A program made the translations under genes and the position numbers. DNA of 33,897 nucleotides, from positions 1 through 33,897 of the forward strand of contig JAAXGQ010000140.1 of assembly GCA_012271265.1 (NCBI GenBank). Direction: 5' to 3'. Position 1 is the first letter of the stretch, and each line of letters starts with the position of its first letter. This document shows, in pieces, positions 21,353 through 30,800 of this stretch. This DNA comes from Vicinamibacteraceae bacterium. GTDB lineage: Bacteria; Acidobacteriota; Vicinamibacteria; Marinacidobacterales; Marinacidobacteraceae. Under the pieces are notes generated by a model that made no database searches, was not told the origin of the DNA, and saw only the letters and a list, made by a program, of their open reading frames with translations.

Positions 21353-22621
21353 ATGACCAGCAAGCCCGGCGTCCCCACCGCGAAGCAGGCGCTCCTGGTC
21401 TTCCTGGCCGCCTTCCTGGGCATTCTTGGGGTTGGTGCCGGACTCAACTGGATCGGGGCGCCGCTGGCCGTTTCGGTTCTGGCGGTCCCGGGGGTCACCC
21501 TGTTCGTCGCCGTCGCGGCGATTCGCGTTTTCCGTCTCGACCCGTACCGCGTCTTCCTGTTGCGGCCGGCGAAGAACGCCCACCTGTTGCTTGCTTTCCC
21601 GGTCGCGCTGGCGCTCTTCGTGGTGAGCGACCAGTTGGCGAACCTGAGCCGGTCCCTGATCCCGCTCGACGAGGGCGTCCTCGAGGCGGCGGCGCACCTC
21701 GTCCGGGCGGAGACCCTGTTCGACTGGGTCGTGCGGCTCGCAGGCATCGGATTCGGGGCCGCGGTGTCGGAAGAACTGCTCTTCCGGGGCGTCCTCCTGT
21801 CGGGCCTCAGCCGGCTCGGCCGCGTGGGGGCGATTCTCGTGACCGCCCTCCTGTTCACCGCCGGTCACGGCCTCCTCCTTCCCAACTACTTCGTGGCCGG
21901 CGTCGTGCTCGGAGTCGCGGCCGCGGCCACCGGCAGCATCCTGGTGCCGATCGCCGTCCACTTCTTCCACAACATCACCGCGCTGCTCCTGTTCAACCTC
22001 TCCCGGATCGAGACCCTGGGTGACCCGCTGTGGACCCCGCCCGGCATCCTGGTCCCAGCCGTCCTGATCCTCGCCCTCGGGTTGGGAGTGTGGATCCGGC
22101 ACGGCGTCAAGCGGTGGCGCAACGCGCATCCGGCCGAGTCCGAGGGGCCGGCGGCGGCGGAGATTCCGGCGCCGCCGCCGGAGTCGTTCAGTCTCGCGCG
22201 CGACCTTCGGTTTGTCCCCCGGAAGCGCCGGACCATGGGCTTTCTCGTCCTCGCCATCGCGATGGCCGCCGGAATCCTGACCGTGACCGGGCTGTTCGGC
22301 TATCTCGGCTACATGGCCAACGGCGAACCGCAGCGCGCAGCCATGATCGAGTCCCTGCAGCGGATTTCGCACGACGCGCTCGCGCCCGCCGCCGCGGAGC
22401 GGAGCGCCGAGATCGACGCCGCGTTTCAGACCCTGAGCGAGTTGAACCGCGAGGGTCGCCTCGGGCTGCGCCACATCTGGCGGACCGCCCGCGTCGTCGG
22501 CCTCGCCACCGTGGACGGCGCGTTCGACGAGGCCGATGTCGAGGACCTGCTCATGACCGTCGGAGGCGTCCGCTCGGAGCAACCCGGAAGCACCGCCCTG
22601 CCATCCCCCACCCGAGAGTGA
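21353..22621 (+). CDS. CPBP-family (Abi/CAAX protease-like) intramembrane metalloprotease with C-terminal extension
   Basis: Motif 1 AAVSEELLFRGVLLSGLSR, motif 2 LLFTAGHGLLLPNYFVAGVVLG, motif 3 PIAVHFFHNITALLLFN; multiple TM segments. Confidence 0.82.
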   Translation: MTSKPGVPTAKQALLVFLAAFLGILGVGAGLNWIGAPLAVSVLAVPGVTLFVAVAAIRVFRLDPYRVFLLRPAKNAHLLLAFPVALALFVVSDQLANLSRSLIPLDEGVLEAAAHLVRAETLFDWVVRLAGIGFGAAVSEELLFRGVLLSGLSRLGRVGAILVTALLFTAGHGLLLPNYFVAGVVLGVAAAATGSILVPIAVHFFHNITALLLFNLSRIETLGDPLWTPPGILVPAVLILALGLGVWIRHGVKRWRNAHPAESEGPAAAEIPAPPPESFSLARDLRFVPRKRRTMGFLVLAIAMAAGILTVTGLFGYLGYMANGEPQRAAMIESLQRISHDALAPAAAERSAEIDAAFQTLSELNREGRLGLRHIWRTARVVGLATVDGAFDEADVEDLLMTVGGVRSEQPGSTALPSPTRE

Positions 22622-22655
22622 AGCCAGGGAAGCCTGGCGCGCGCCCGCCTGAAGC

Positions 22656-23246
22656 ACCGGTGTCCTCACCGGTCGACATGGAGCGCCGGTGTCCCCACCG
22701 GCCACCGCCGCAGCCGGGCATGGTCCGTGGCCGTCCCGGCCCACGGTTCGTCGGTACGGTGCCGCGGTCGGCACCAGACTGCCCAAGGGACCGACGGCGC
22801 GCCGCAGGCCGGCGAGGACGCCGGCGCTCCATGGGACCGGCGCTCCAGACGTCAGGGCGCGCCAGTCTCGGAGCGCCGGTGTCCCCACCGGCCACCTCCC
22901 CATGTTGCGCCGGCATCCTCGCCGGCCACCCCCCATGGAGCGCCGGCGTCCTCGCCGGCCATCGCCGCAGGCGGGCATGGTCCGTGGGCCTCCCGGCCCA
23001 CGGTTCGTCGGTACGGTGGCGCGGTCGGCACGAAACGGCCCAAGGGAACGACGGTGCGCCGCAGGCCGGCGAGGACGCCGGCGCTCCAGGGGGCCGGCGC
23101 TCCAGACGTCAGGGCGCGCCAGTCCCCGAGCGCCGGTGTCCCCACCGGCCACCTCCCCAGGAGCGCCGGCATCCTCGCCGGCCACCCCCCATGGAGCGCC
23201 GGCGTCCTCGCCGGCCACCGCCGCAACCGGGCATGGTCCGTGGGCC
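22656..23246 (-). repeat. Tandem array (257-bp period) of 151-bp structured elements, opposite orientation to the 13.7-kb array
   Basis: Full copies 22680-22830 and 22937-23087 (151 bp each), third copy truncated at 23246. Reverse complement aligns along its length with the element at 13698. Confidence 0.92.
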
Positions 23247-23316
23247 TTCTCCCCATAGAGCAGTCCTCAAGGTGGGCCTCCCCGCCGTCCTCGGCGGAGG
23301 GAGCAGCCGGACGGGG

Positions 23317-25209
23317 TCAGGGGCCGAGGCGTTCTTCGAGAAGGCCGCGCGCGATGAGGGTGAAGTCGTGCTCGGTGACGATGCCCACCAGCCGCCCGTC
23401 CTTGACGACCGGAAGCGCCCCGATCCCCCGTTGGTTCATCAGCCGGATCGCATCCACGGACAGGGTGTCCGGGGGAATCGTCACCAGATCGGTCTTCATC
23501 ACCTTCCGCACCGGTAGCAGTTCGTCCTCCTCGAGCCGGCTTTCGGCCACCAGGCGGATGATGCAGCGGTACGAGACGAGCCCCACGAGTTCGTCCCCGT
23601 CCTCGACCGGCACATGGCGAATCCGCCCCCAGTCCATGATGATCGCGGCGCGGCGGACGGACTCCTCCGGGTGCACCGTGCGGAGTTCCTGGTTCATGAA
23701 CTGGTCCACGCGCAGGTAGTGGTGCTTCCAGCCACCCGAGTCAGCGAGCCGGGCCGGGCTCCAGCGGGCCACCGGGAGGCCCTCGCCCTGCTGCCTTCGC
23801 ATCGCCCCGGTGATGGCGCTCAGCCGCTCCGCTTCGGAGGCGACGTTTTCCAGCCGCTCGTGGGAGTCGAGGATCCACCGCGCTCCGGAACGGCCGGTGG
23901 CGACCCGCTCCTCGATGATGCCCATGTAAGTCTCGATGTCCGAGGCGACCACGCCCTTCCGCTGAAGTCCTTCGCGCGCCCTGGGGAGGAGTTCCTTCGT
24001 GAGGAGATCGCGCGCCTGCCAGCCGCGCCCGTCCAGCCAGGTCATCTCGGCGCTCAGGCCGAGCCGGCTCGCCGCAAAGAAGTTCTCGGCGGCGTCCACG
24101 AAGGGCATGGAATCCGCCGGATCGGCGCGGTCCTTGGCGAAGGCGCTCATGAGCCCGAGCCAGAGCGCCGCATTCGCCACTTCGTCGGGAATCGTGGGGC
24201 CGCTCGGCAGGTACCGACTCTCGATGCGGAGGTGCGGAATCCCGTTCGTGATCCCGTAGCAAGGCCGGTTCCAGCGCCAGACGGTTCCGTTGTGAAGCTG
24301 CAGCGCGCTCAGCCCGGGAGGATCCTCGTCGGCAGGGTCTTCGTCGCCAGCGTCGAGGAGCACCGCGTGCTGAGCCACGTTCTCGCGCAGGATCTCCATG
24401 ATCCCGCCGGTGACCCACCCCCGACCAAAGGACCCCCGGGGAGCCCGCCGCCGCGCGTTCGGCTGAGGACCGCGGGTGTCGATGCTCTGCTGGAACAGGC
24501 CGATCCGCGTCTCCCGCCAGAGGCGGCGGCCGAACAGCAGCGGAGAGTTCGCCGAGCAGGCCAGAATCGGCCCGGCGACCAGCTGGGCCACGTTGTAGAG
24601 CCGGCTGAACTCGTGCGCCCCGACCTGCAGGTGGATCTGGAAGCTGGCGTTGAGCGCCTCGAACATCACGTTGTCGTGGGTCGCGTGGAATTCGTCGGCG
24701 CCGGTGAGATGGATGGAATAGGGCTGCTGCCGGCGGAGCCGCGCCAGCGCCTCGTTCAGGACGCGATAGCGGGGCAGTGGCGTCAGGTTGTCCAGCGTCG
24801 TGTCGGACAGGCGTAACGTGGGGAGAATGCCGGTCAGGCAGACGTCCACGCCCACGCGGCGCGCGGCGTCGGCGGCGAGGGTCATGACCTCTTCCAGCGA
24901 GGCTTCCATCCGGGAAAGGAGGTCGCCGGAGAGCACCATCGGCGGCAGGTTGGCCTCGAGGTTGAACCGGGCGAGCTCGGTGGTGAACCTGGGGTCGTCG
25001 AGAGCCTCCAGCACTTCCATGGCCTTCGAGGCCGGGCGGTGCCCGTCCCCGATCAGGAACATCTCCTGCTCCACACCCACCCGGTAGACATCCTTCTCGA
25101 TCCGGCTGTCGCGGATCAGCGCCTCCAGGCGGCGCAGGTCGAGGAAGAGGCGCCGCTCGAAACGGCGCAGGGCGGCGCCGGTGACGGCGCGGGCGTCGAG
25201 TCTTCCCAT
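23317..25209 (-). CDS. Glutamate-cysteine ligase-like (GCS2/YbdK-type) protein fused to tandem C-terminal CBS domains
   Basis: VGVEQEMFLI...ARFNLEANLPP, QIHLQVGAHEF, GIPHLRIESRYLPSGPT. Then two CBS-like units: LRTVHPEESVRRAAIIMDWGRIRHVPVEDGDELVGLVSYRCI and LVTIPPDTLSVDAIRLMNQRGIGALPVVKDGRLVGIVTEHDF. Confidence 0.85.
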   Translation of the reverse strand: MGRLDARAVTGAALRRFERRLFLDLRRLEALIRDSRIEKDVYRVGVEQEMFLIGDGHRPASKAMEVLEALDDPRFTTELARFNLEANLPPMVLSGDLLSRMEASLEEVMTLAADAARRVGVDVCLTGILPTLRLSDTTLDNLTPLPRYRVLNEALARLRRQQPYSIHLTGADEFHATHDNVMFEALNASFQIHLQVGAHEFSRLYNVAQLVAGPILACSANSPLLFGRRLWRETRIGLFQQSIDTRGPQPNARRRAPRGSFGRGWVTGGIMEILRENVAQHAVLLDAGDEDPADEDPPGLSALQLHNGTVWRWNRPCYGITNGIPHLRIESRYLPSGPTIPDEVANAALWLGLMSAFAKDRADPADSMPFVDAAENFFAASRLGLSAEMTWLDGRGWQARDLLTKELLPRAREGLQRKGVVASDIETYMGIIEERVATGRSGARWILDSHERLENVASEAERLSAITGAMRRQQGEGLPVARWSPARLADSGGWKHHYLRVDQFMNQELRTVHPEESVRRAAIIMDWGRIRHVPVEDGDELVGLVSYRCIIRLVAESRLEEDELLPVRKVMKTDLVTIPPDTLSVDAIRLMNQRGIGALPVVKDGRLVGIVTEHDFTLIARGLLEERLGP

Positions 25210-25254
25210 GGCGCCGGCGATTCTACGGAGCCCGGGCCCGGCGCAGCCCGCGGA

Positions 25255-25944
25255 TCAGCCTTCCTCCGGCGCGGGGACGATGCGGCCGTCGAAGAGGTGG
25301 ACGGTGCGATGGGCCCGGCCGGCGTAGCGCGGATCGTGGGTCACCATGCAGATCGTGGACCCCTCGCGGTGGAGCGCATCGAGGAGGTCCATGACCTCGG
25401 CGCCGTTCTTCGAGTCGAGGTTGCCGGTGGGCTCGTCAGCGAGAAGGATGGCGGGATTCCCCACGACCGCCCGGGCGACGGCCACTCTTTGCTGCTGTCC
25501 ACCGGAGAGTTGCGAGGGGTAGTGCTTCGCCCGGTGGACCATGCCCACCTGGTCGAGGGCGTTCATCACCTTGCGCTTCCGTTTCTTCGGGGCCGTGCCG
25601 CGGTAGACGAGGGGCAGCTCGACGTTCTCGTAGGCGGTGAGATCGCCGATCAGGTTGAAGGCCTGGAAGATGAAGCCGATCTTCTCGTTGCGGATGCGGG
25701 TGCGCTCCACCACCCCGAGGTTCGCCACCGACCGGCCCTGCAGCAGGTATTCCCCCGCGTTCGGGGTGTCGAGGAGCCCCAGGATCGAGAGCAGCGTCGA
25801 CTTGCCGCAGCCGGATGGCCCGGCGACAGCGATGTAGTCGCCCTCGTCGAAGCGGAGGCGCACGTCGGAGAGGGCGTGGGTCTCGACTTCCTCGGTCCGG
25901 AAGATCTTGCTGATCCCGTTCAGTTCGATGACTGGTTCTGCCAC
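25255..25944 (-). CDS. ABC transporter ATP-binding protein (MacB/LolD-type)
   Basis: GPSGCGKSTLLSILG Walker A, LSGGQQQRVAVARA signature, LLADEPTGNLD Walker B. Confidence 0.93.
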   Translation of the reverse strand: MAEPVIELNGISKIFRTEEVETHALSDVRLRFDEGDYIAVAGPSGCGKSTLLSILGLLDTPNAGEYLLQGRSVANLGVVERTRIRNEKIGFIFQAFNLIGDLTAYENVELPLVYRGTAPKKRKRKVMNALDQVGMVHRAKHYPSQLSGGQQQRVAVARAVVGNPAILLADEPTGNLDSKNGAEVMDLLDALHREGSTICMVTHDPRYAGRAHRTVHLFDGRIVPAPEEG

Positions 25945-26024
25945 GGATTCCTCCTTGCTTCCGGGAGCTGCCGGCCCGTCAGGCCGCGTGGATTGTCTCC
26001 CGACCGGCTAGTGGCTGTTCCAAC

Positions 26025-27284
26025 TCAGCGCAGGCGGATCCGTTCCGCGCCCGCCCACTGACCCGGGTCGGACAGCACGACCTCGTCGCCCTCCGCGAGA
26101 CCTTCGAGGATCTGCACCGCGCTGACCGACACCCGGCCGAGATGCACCGCCACGCGGCTCGCGCTGCGGCCGTCGGGCCCCACGCGGAAGAGTTCGATCC
26201 GTTCACCCTCGCGTCCCACTGCCGGCCGCCCCACCTGGAGAACATCGGGCAACCGCGCAATCTCGATGAGCCCGTCCACCGAGAGATCAGGGCGGGCGCC
26301 GCGCGGCAGCGGTCCGTCAAGAGCAACGTCCACGGTGACCGCGCCCTCCCGCACCGCGGGCTCCACCCGGCTGACCGAACCGTTGACGATCCCGTTCCGG
26401 GTGTCCACCCGCGCCGTCTGGCCGATCTCGATGTCGCGGGCCTGTGCTTCCGGAACCCGCAGTTCCGCCTTCAGCCGGTCGAGCGCCGCGACCCGGGCGA
26501 GGTCGTGGCCGGCGGTGACCTGTTGGCCGGCTTCGGCGGCCACTTCCTGGAGCGTCCCGGCGATGCCCGCCCGCACCTCCAGGCGGGACGCCAGTTCCCG
26601 CTGGAGCACCGCCTTGGCTCGCAGGCTGTTTACGCGGGCCTCCTCGCCCTCGAGTTCGGCCCCGGCCGCCGCCTCGGCGAGGCGGAGCCGCTCTGCCTCG
26701 GCTGCCGCCCTGGCGGCCAGCTCCTCGGCGAGGCTGCGGCTGTCCTCCAGGGCGAGCCGGCCGATGATGCCCTCGGCGTGGATCGCGGTGTCGGCCTCGG
26801 CGTTCAACGCCGCCTGCCGCGCCTCCGCCTCGACCGAGGCGAGCTGGGAACGTTGCTGGAGCGCCTCGCGCCGGAGCCGCACCCGGCGGTCCACGAGGTT
26901 CGCCTCCGCTGCCGCCAGTTCCAGATCCGCCGCTTCGACCTGCTGTTCCAGAGCGGGGTTTTCGAGGGTGAGGAGCACCGTCCCGGGATCCACTTCCGCG
27001 CCGGGGAGCACATGGATGGCGGCAACCCGGCCGTCCACCGCCGCCGCCACCCGCCGGACCACGACCGGAACCAGCGTTCCCGGGGCTCGCGCACCCACCG
27101 CGAGTTCGCCTCGGCGCACGGTATCCACGACGACCGTTGACCGGTCCACCGAGGGACCCGCCGGCTCCAACAGGAGGGCGAAGCCGATGACCGCGGCGAG
27201 CCCGGCGCCGCCTCCGAGGCCGAGCAGCAGCCGACGCTTCCGCCGACGCTCCCGAACCCCCTCGCGGGCGACATCCATGGACAT
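26025..27284 (-). CDS. HlyD/MacA-type periplasmic adaptor (membrane fusion) protein
   Basis: N-terminal TM helix, lipoyl-like halves (AAVDGRVAAIHVLPGAEVDPGTVLLTLENP ... RAGIAGTLQEVAAEAGQQVTAGHDLARV), long Ala/Glu coiled coil. Confidence 0.85.
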   Translation of the reverse strand: MSMDVAREGVRERRRKRRLLLGLGGGAGLAAVIGFALLLEPAGPSVDRSTVVVDTVRRGELAVGARAPGTLVPVVVRRVAAAVDGRVAAIHVLPGAEVDPGTVLLTLENPALEQQVEAADLELAAAEANLVDRRVRLRREALQQRSQLASVEAEARQAALNAEADTAIHAEGIIGRLALEDSRSLAEELAARAAAEAERLRLAEAAAGAELEGEEARVNSLRAKAVLQRELASRLEVRAGIAGTLQEVAAEAGQQVTAGHDLARVAALDRLKAELRVPEAQARDIEIGQTARVDTRNGIVNGSVSRVEPAVREGAVTVDVALDGPLPRGARPDLSVDGLIEIARLPDVLQVGRPAVGREGERIELFRVGPDGRSASRVAVHLGRVSVSAVQILEGLAEGDEVVLSDPGQWAGAERIRLR

Positions 27285-27309
27285 CTGCGCGATCCCGGGA
27301 AGACGGGTG

Positions 27310-29295
27310 CTAACGCTCCGGGCCGGACGCGCCGGTCGGGGTGGCGAGCGGGACCGACCCAAGCAGCGAACGACCAGGCAGGTCGGGATCAGCGGGCAGG
27401 TCAAGGAGGTCGAGCGCCGTGGGAACGACGTCGAGGGCGCTGGCCCGAGGCCACCGGGTCCCTGGCAGGAGGCGCGGACCCCAGCCCCCCACCATCGCCC
27501 GCATGTCCGGACGCAGCGGGAAAAAGCCGTGGTTCCCCGAGGGCCGGGCCGGCATGATCACAGCAGCCGCCGGGCGCGCGGAGGGCACGAAACCGGGACG
27601 CAGCCGCAGGAACAGGTCCCCGGTGGTGGCGCCCCCGATCGGGATCGAACCTCGGTCGTCGGGGCGAACGAACCCGGTCACCACCGGCTCTCCCGATGCG
27701 TCGCGGATCCCGAGCACCGCTCGCCGGACGGCGGCGAGCGCGTCCGCCTCTTCCCCGGGCGGGACGATGCCCCCCGGACGCAGATCGCGGTTCACCGCGA
27801 TGCTCCCGTCGGCGGTCGTCAGCAGCATGGCCCGGGTCCGGGACAGGTCCGGCAGCCCGTCGGGGCCGAAGGCGAGCAGTCCGGCGCGCTCGAGCGCGAC
27901 ATTCACGTGGACCAGACGGTTCGTGCCGGCCATGCCGTGGTCGCTCACCACAAGGACGTGAGCCCCGCGCTCCTCTGCCAGACGGAAGACCCGCCCGAGC
28001 ACCCGATCGACCTCGCGGAACGCGTCGCGCAGGATCGGGCGCAGTAGGGCTGCGAGGTCCGGATCATGGCCCGGGAGCCGCTCGTCGAGGTAGCCGTACA
28101 ACAGGTGGCCGAACTCGTCGGCTGTCGGGATATAGAGCCCGATGAACCGCCAATCGGGAATCGTGGCCGCCGCTGCGAGGTGTTCGACAGCGGCGTCGGC
28201 GGTGGCGCCGGCGATTTCCACAAGGCGCGCTTCGGCCCGGCCGTCGCCCTCGCGAAACCGGGGGGGGCCGAGGCTGCCTCGCGCGTAGGCGGCGGCGCCG
28301 GCAGCCGCTGGCCACGACGGGGACCCCAGTCGCGCCTCCCAGGCCTCGGCGGGATGCGCCGCCACCTCGTGTGCGGCGGAGCGATGCACCACGAACCGGG
28401 CGGGAACCTCCGCCGTGCCCGGCTCGGCAAGAAACGCCCGCACCCGGAAGTCCACGCGACGGCCTTCCACCGAGGCGGCGATGGGGACGGAGAAGTTCCC
28501 GGCCGCCCCGACCGCGACCCGCGCCAGAAAGAGGAGCGGATCTGCTTCGGCGTCCGCGCCGTCGTCCCGGCGCGGGTCGTCGAGCACGGCAAACGTGTCC
28601 CAACCGCTCCGGGGATCGCCCCGATCGTCGAGGAATACGCCGAGGAACCTGCTCTCCCCGACCCCGAAACGGAAGACTCCGCCTGCGTCCCCGAGGCCTG
28701 CGGCGCCGGCCACCGGGGGATTCGCGAGCGGATGATCCTCGGCCGTGAGGGTCTCCGCGGGTTCACGAACCCCGGCATAACCGGTGAGGACGAAGAGACG
28801 TTCCCGGGCGTCCCGATCCAGCCCTTCGAGCGCCGCCTCGAGCGGATAGGTGTGCGTCGTGTGGATCGCGACCGCCGTCAGCCCGGCCCGGCTTAGCCGG
28901 GTCCAAAGAGGTTCGGCGCGAAGCTGGCGCGCGGAAAAGCCGTCGCGGGTATCGAGCAGCGAATGCGCGGCGGGCGGAACCGCGAGGACCGAGTTCCCGG
29001 TGATGCCGGTCTCACGGCCCGGCCGTCCCGTCCAGATCATCGCGAACGAGGCCGCGGTCTTCGACGGAAAGGCCGGCGCCATCCCGTCGGCCAAAGCGCC
29101 TTCGTCGCGGAGCCGGGCGAAATTGGGGAGGGCGCCTTCGCGGAGGAACTCGCGGATCTGGGCATCGCCGCCGCCGTCCACCGCCAGCACCACGAGGCGC
29201 GGCAAGGGGCGGCCCGCCTCCGCGCCGGCGTGGCCGAACGCCGCGATTCCGGCCAGAACCCCGACGCCCGCGCCGAGGATGACAGCCGCCCGCAC
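27310..29295 (-). CDS. Type I phosphodiesterase/nucleotide pyrophosphatase (alkaline phosphatase superfamily), secreted
   Basis: LVVLAVDGGGDAQ, PNFARLRDEGALADGMAPAFPSKTAASFAMIWTGRPGRETGITGN, LYIPTADEFGHLLYG, LVVSDHGMAGTNRLVHVN. Confidence 0.82.
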   Translation of the reverse strand: MRAAVILGAGVGVLAGIAAFGHAGAEAGRPLPRLVVLAVDGGGDAQIREFLREGALPNFARLRDEGALADGMAPAFPSKTAASFAMIWTGRPGRETGITGNSVLAVPPAAHSLLDTRDGFSARQLRAEPLWTRLSRAGLTAVAIHTTHTYPLEAALEGLDRDARERLFVLTGYAGVREPAETLTAEDHPLANPPVAGAAGLGDAGGVFRFGVGESRFLGVFLDDRGDPRSGWDTFAVLDDPRRDDGADAEADPLLFLARVAVGAAGNFSVPIAASVEGRRVDFRVRAFLAEPGTAEVPARFVVHRSAAHEVAAHPAEAWEARLGSPSWPAAAGAAAYARGSLGPPRFREGDGRAEARLVEIAGATADAAVEHLAAAATIPDWRFIGLYIPTADEFGHLLYGYLDERLPGHDPDLAALLRPILRDAFREVDRVLGRVFRLAEERGAHVLVVSDHGMAGTNRLVHVNVALERAGLLAFGPDGLPDLSRTRAMLLTTADGSIAVNRDLRPGGIVPPGEEADALAAVRRAVLGIRDASGEPVVTGFVRPDDRGSIPIGGATTGDLFLRLRPGFVPSARPAAAVIMPARPSGNHGFFPLRPDMRAMVGGWGPRLLPGTRWPRASALDVVPTALDLLDLPADPDLPGRSLLGSVPLATPTGASGPER

Positions 29296-29428
29296 GCCGT
29301 GATTATGAACCGCCGGCGTCCGCGCACCCGCGCCGAGGACCGCATTTCCCCGGGCGCCGGAACCGATCGGTCTCGGGTCCGGAAGAGCCTGCGTTCGGGT
29401 CGCTCCAGGCGCCGCTACGGACCGGAGG

Positions 29429-29848
29429 GTGCGTGCTACGATGCGAAGCGTGCGGCAGGAGACTTTCACCTCGTCCGCCACGACGCATGGGATCCGGGTC
29501 GATGTGGAAGCGCGCTTCGCGGACGAACGGCGACGCCCGGTTCCGGAGTGGCTCTTCCAGTACGAAATCGAGATCACCAACGAATCGCGCGACCTGGTCC
29601 GGCTGCTGAGCCGGCACTGGATCATCGAGCACGGCGACGGCAAACTCGAAGAAGTCCGAGGCCCCGGGGTCGTCGGCGCCCGTCCGTGGCTGGTGCCCGG
29701 CGAGTCGTTCCGCTACACCTCGTGGTGTCCGCTGCGGGCGCCTTTCGGCTCGATGAAGGGGGCCTACCTGATGGAGGGCCCCGGCGGAAACCGTTTCGAG
29801 GTCGAGATCGCCGAGTTCGCGCTCAGCCCGCCGGTCACCCTCCACTGA
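29429..29848 (+). CDS. apaG: ApaG domain protein
   Basis: VRQETFTSSATTHGIRVDVEARFADERRRPVPEWLFQYEIEITNES...LLSRHWIIEHGDGKLEEVRGPGVVGARPWLVPGESFRYTSWCPL...GSMKGAYLM. Confidence 0.92.
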   Translation: MRATMRSVRQETFTSSATTHGIRVDVEARFADERRRPVPEWLFQYEIEITNESRDLVRLLSRHWIIEHGDGKLEEVRGPGVVGARPWLVPGESFRYTSWCPLRAPFGSMKGAYLMEGPGGNRFEVEIAEFALSPPVTLH

Positions 29849-29958
29849 GCCTGCGGCGCCCGTCGCTCCCGGGCGCTCCATAGCCGGCCGCCGCTCACCC
29901 CTCCGCGTCCTTGGATTCGACCCGCCTTTTTCCCCGCCGACCGCGCCGCCGGCGCAGC

Positions 29959-30744
29959 ATGGCCGACCGCGCCGACCGCTACGAGCTCTACGAAGCCGCC
30001 GTGCAGGACGCGCCGGGGGACGCGGAGTTCCTCGACGACGAGTTCTTCCGGCGCCGGGGGCGGCGGGCCGACTCGTTCCGCGAGGATTTCTGCGGGACCG
30101 CGGCTCTCGCCTGCGAGTTCGCCCTGCGCCGACCCGGGAGCCGGGTCTACGCGATCGATCGGGATCCGGTCCCGCTGGAGTGGGGGCGGGAGCGTCATCT
30201 GCCGCGCCTCGACCGCGAAGCGCGGGAGCATGTCCGGCTCGTCGAGTCCGATGTACTCGACTGGGAAGGGCCGGCGGTGGACCTGATCGCCGCGATGAAT
30301 TTCAGTTACTGGATCTTCGAGACGCGGGAGATGCTGCGGAGGTACTTCGAGCAGGCGCGCCGGGCGCTGCTGCCGGACGGGCTGTTCTTTCTTGACGCCT
30401 ACGGGGGCTCGGACTGTCACGAAACGAAGGAGTACCCCCGCCGGGAGCAGGGCTTCGTCTTTGTCTGGGACCAGGTCTCCTACGACCCCATCACCGCCCA
30501 TATGGAGTGCGCGATGCACTTCGACCTCCCCGACGGAAGCCGGCTGGCGAACGCCTTCCGCTACGCGTGGCGATTCTGGTCGCTGCCCGAGATCCGGGAA
30601 TTGCTGGAGGAGGCGGGCTTCCGCCGGACGTTCGTCCTCTGGGAAGGCGCCGACGAGAACGGCGACGGCAACGGCGTCTTCGAGGAGGTCGAGGCCGGCT
30701 CCCCGGACCCCACCTGGATCGCCTACCTGGTGAGCGAGCCCTGA
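29959..30744 (+). CDS. Class I SAM-dependent methyltransferase
   Basis: REDFCGTAALACEFALRRPGSRVYAIDRDPVPLEWG; AMNFSYWIFETREMLRRYFEQARRALLPDGLFFLDAYGG. Confidence 0.8.
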   Translation: MADRADRYELYEAAVQDAPGDAEFLDDEFFRRRGRRADSFREDFCGTAALACEFALRRPGSRVYAIDRDPVPLEWGRERHLPRLDREAREHVRLVESDVLDWEGPAVDLIAAMNFSYWIFETREMLRRYFEQARRALLPDGLFFLDAYGGSDCHETKEYPRREQGFVFVWDQVSYDPITAHMECAMHFDLPDGSRLANAFRYAWRFWSLPEIRELLEEAGFRRTFVLWEGADENGDGNGVFEEVEAGSPDPTWIAYLVSEP

Positions 30745-30800
30745 CCGGGAAGGCCGCCCCGGAGGGGCTCTCCCGAGGGACTCCGGCCCGGGCGGCGGAC

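Noticed and set aside
23282-23297. CCGCCG-TCCT-CGGCGG hairpin before the GCS2-CBS stop side
   Set aside because: Same loop but a different stem; plausible terminator in the convergent gap, but too weak to claim as part of the element family.
22030-23517. Long ORFs over the second repeat array (e.g. 22030..23517 +, 21344..23218 -, 22727..23719 +)
   Set aside because: All frames are open in this GC-rich repeat. Translations (MERRRPRRPP..., AGEDAGAPW...) are by-products of the hairpin repeats and overlap real genes antisense or out of frame.
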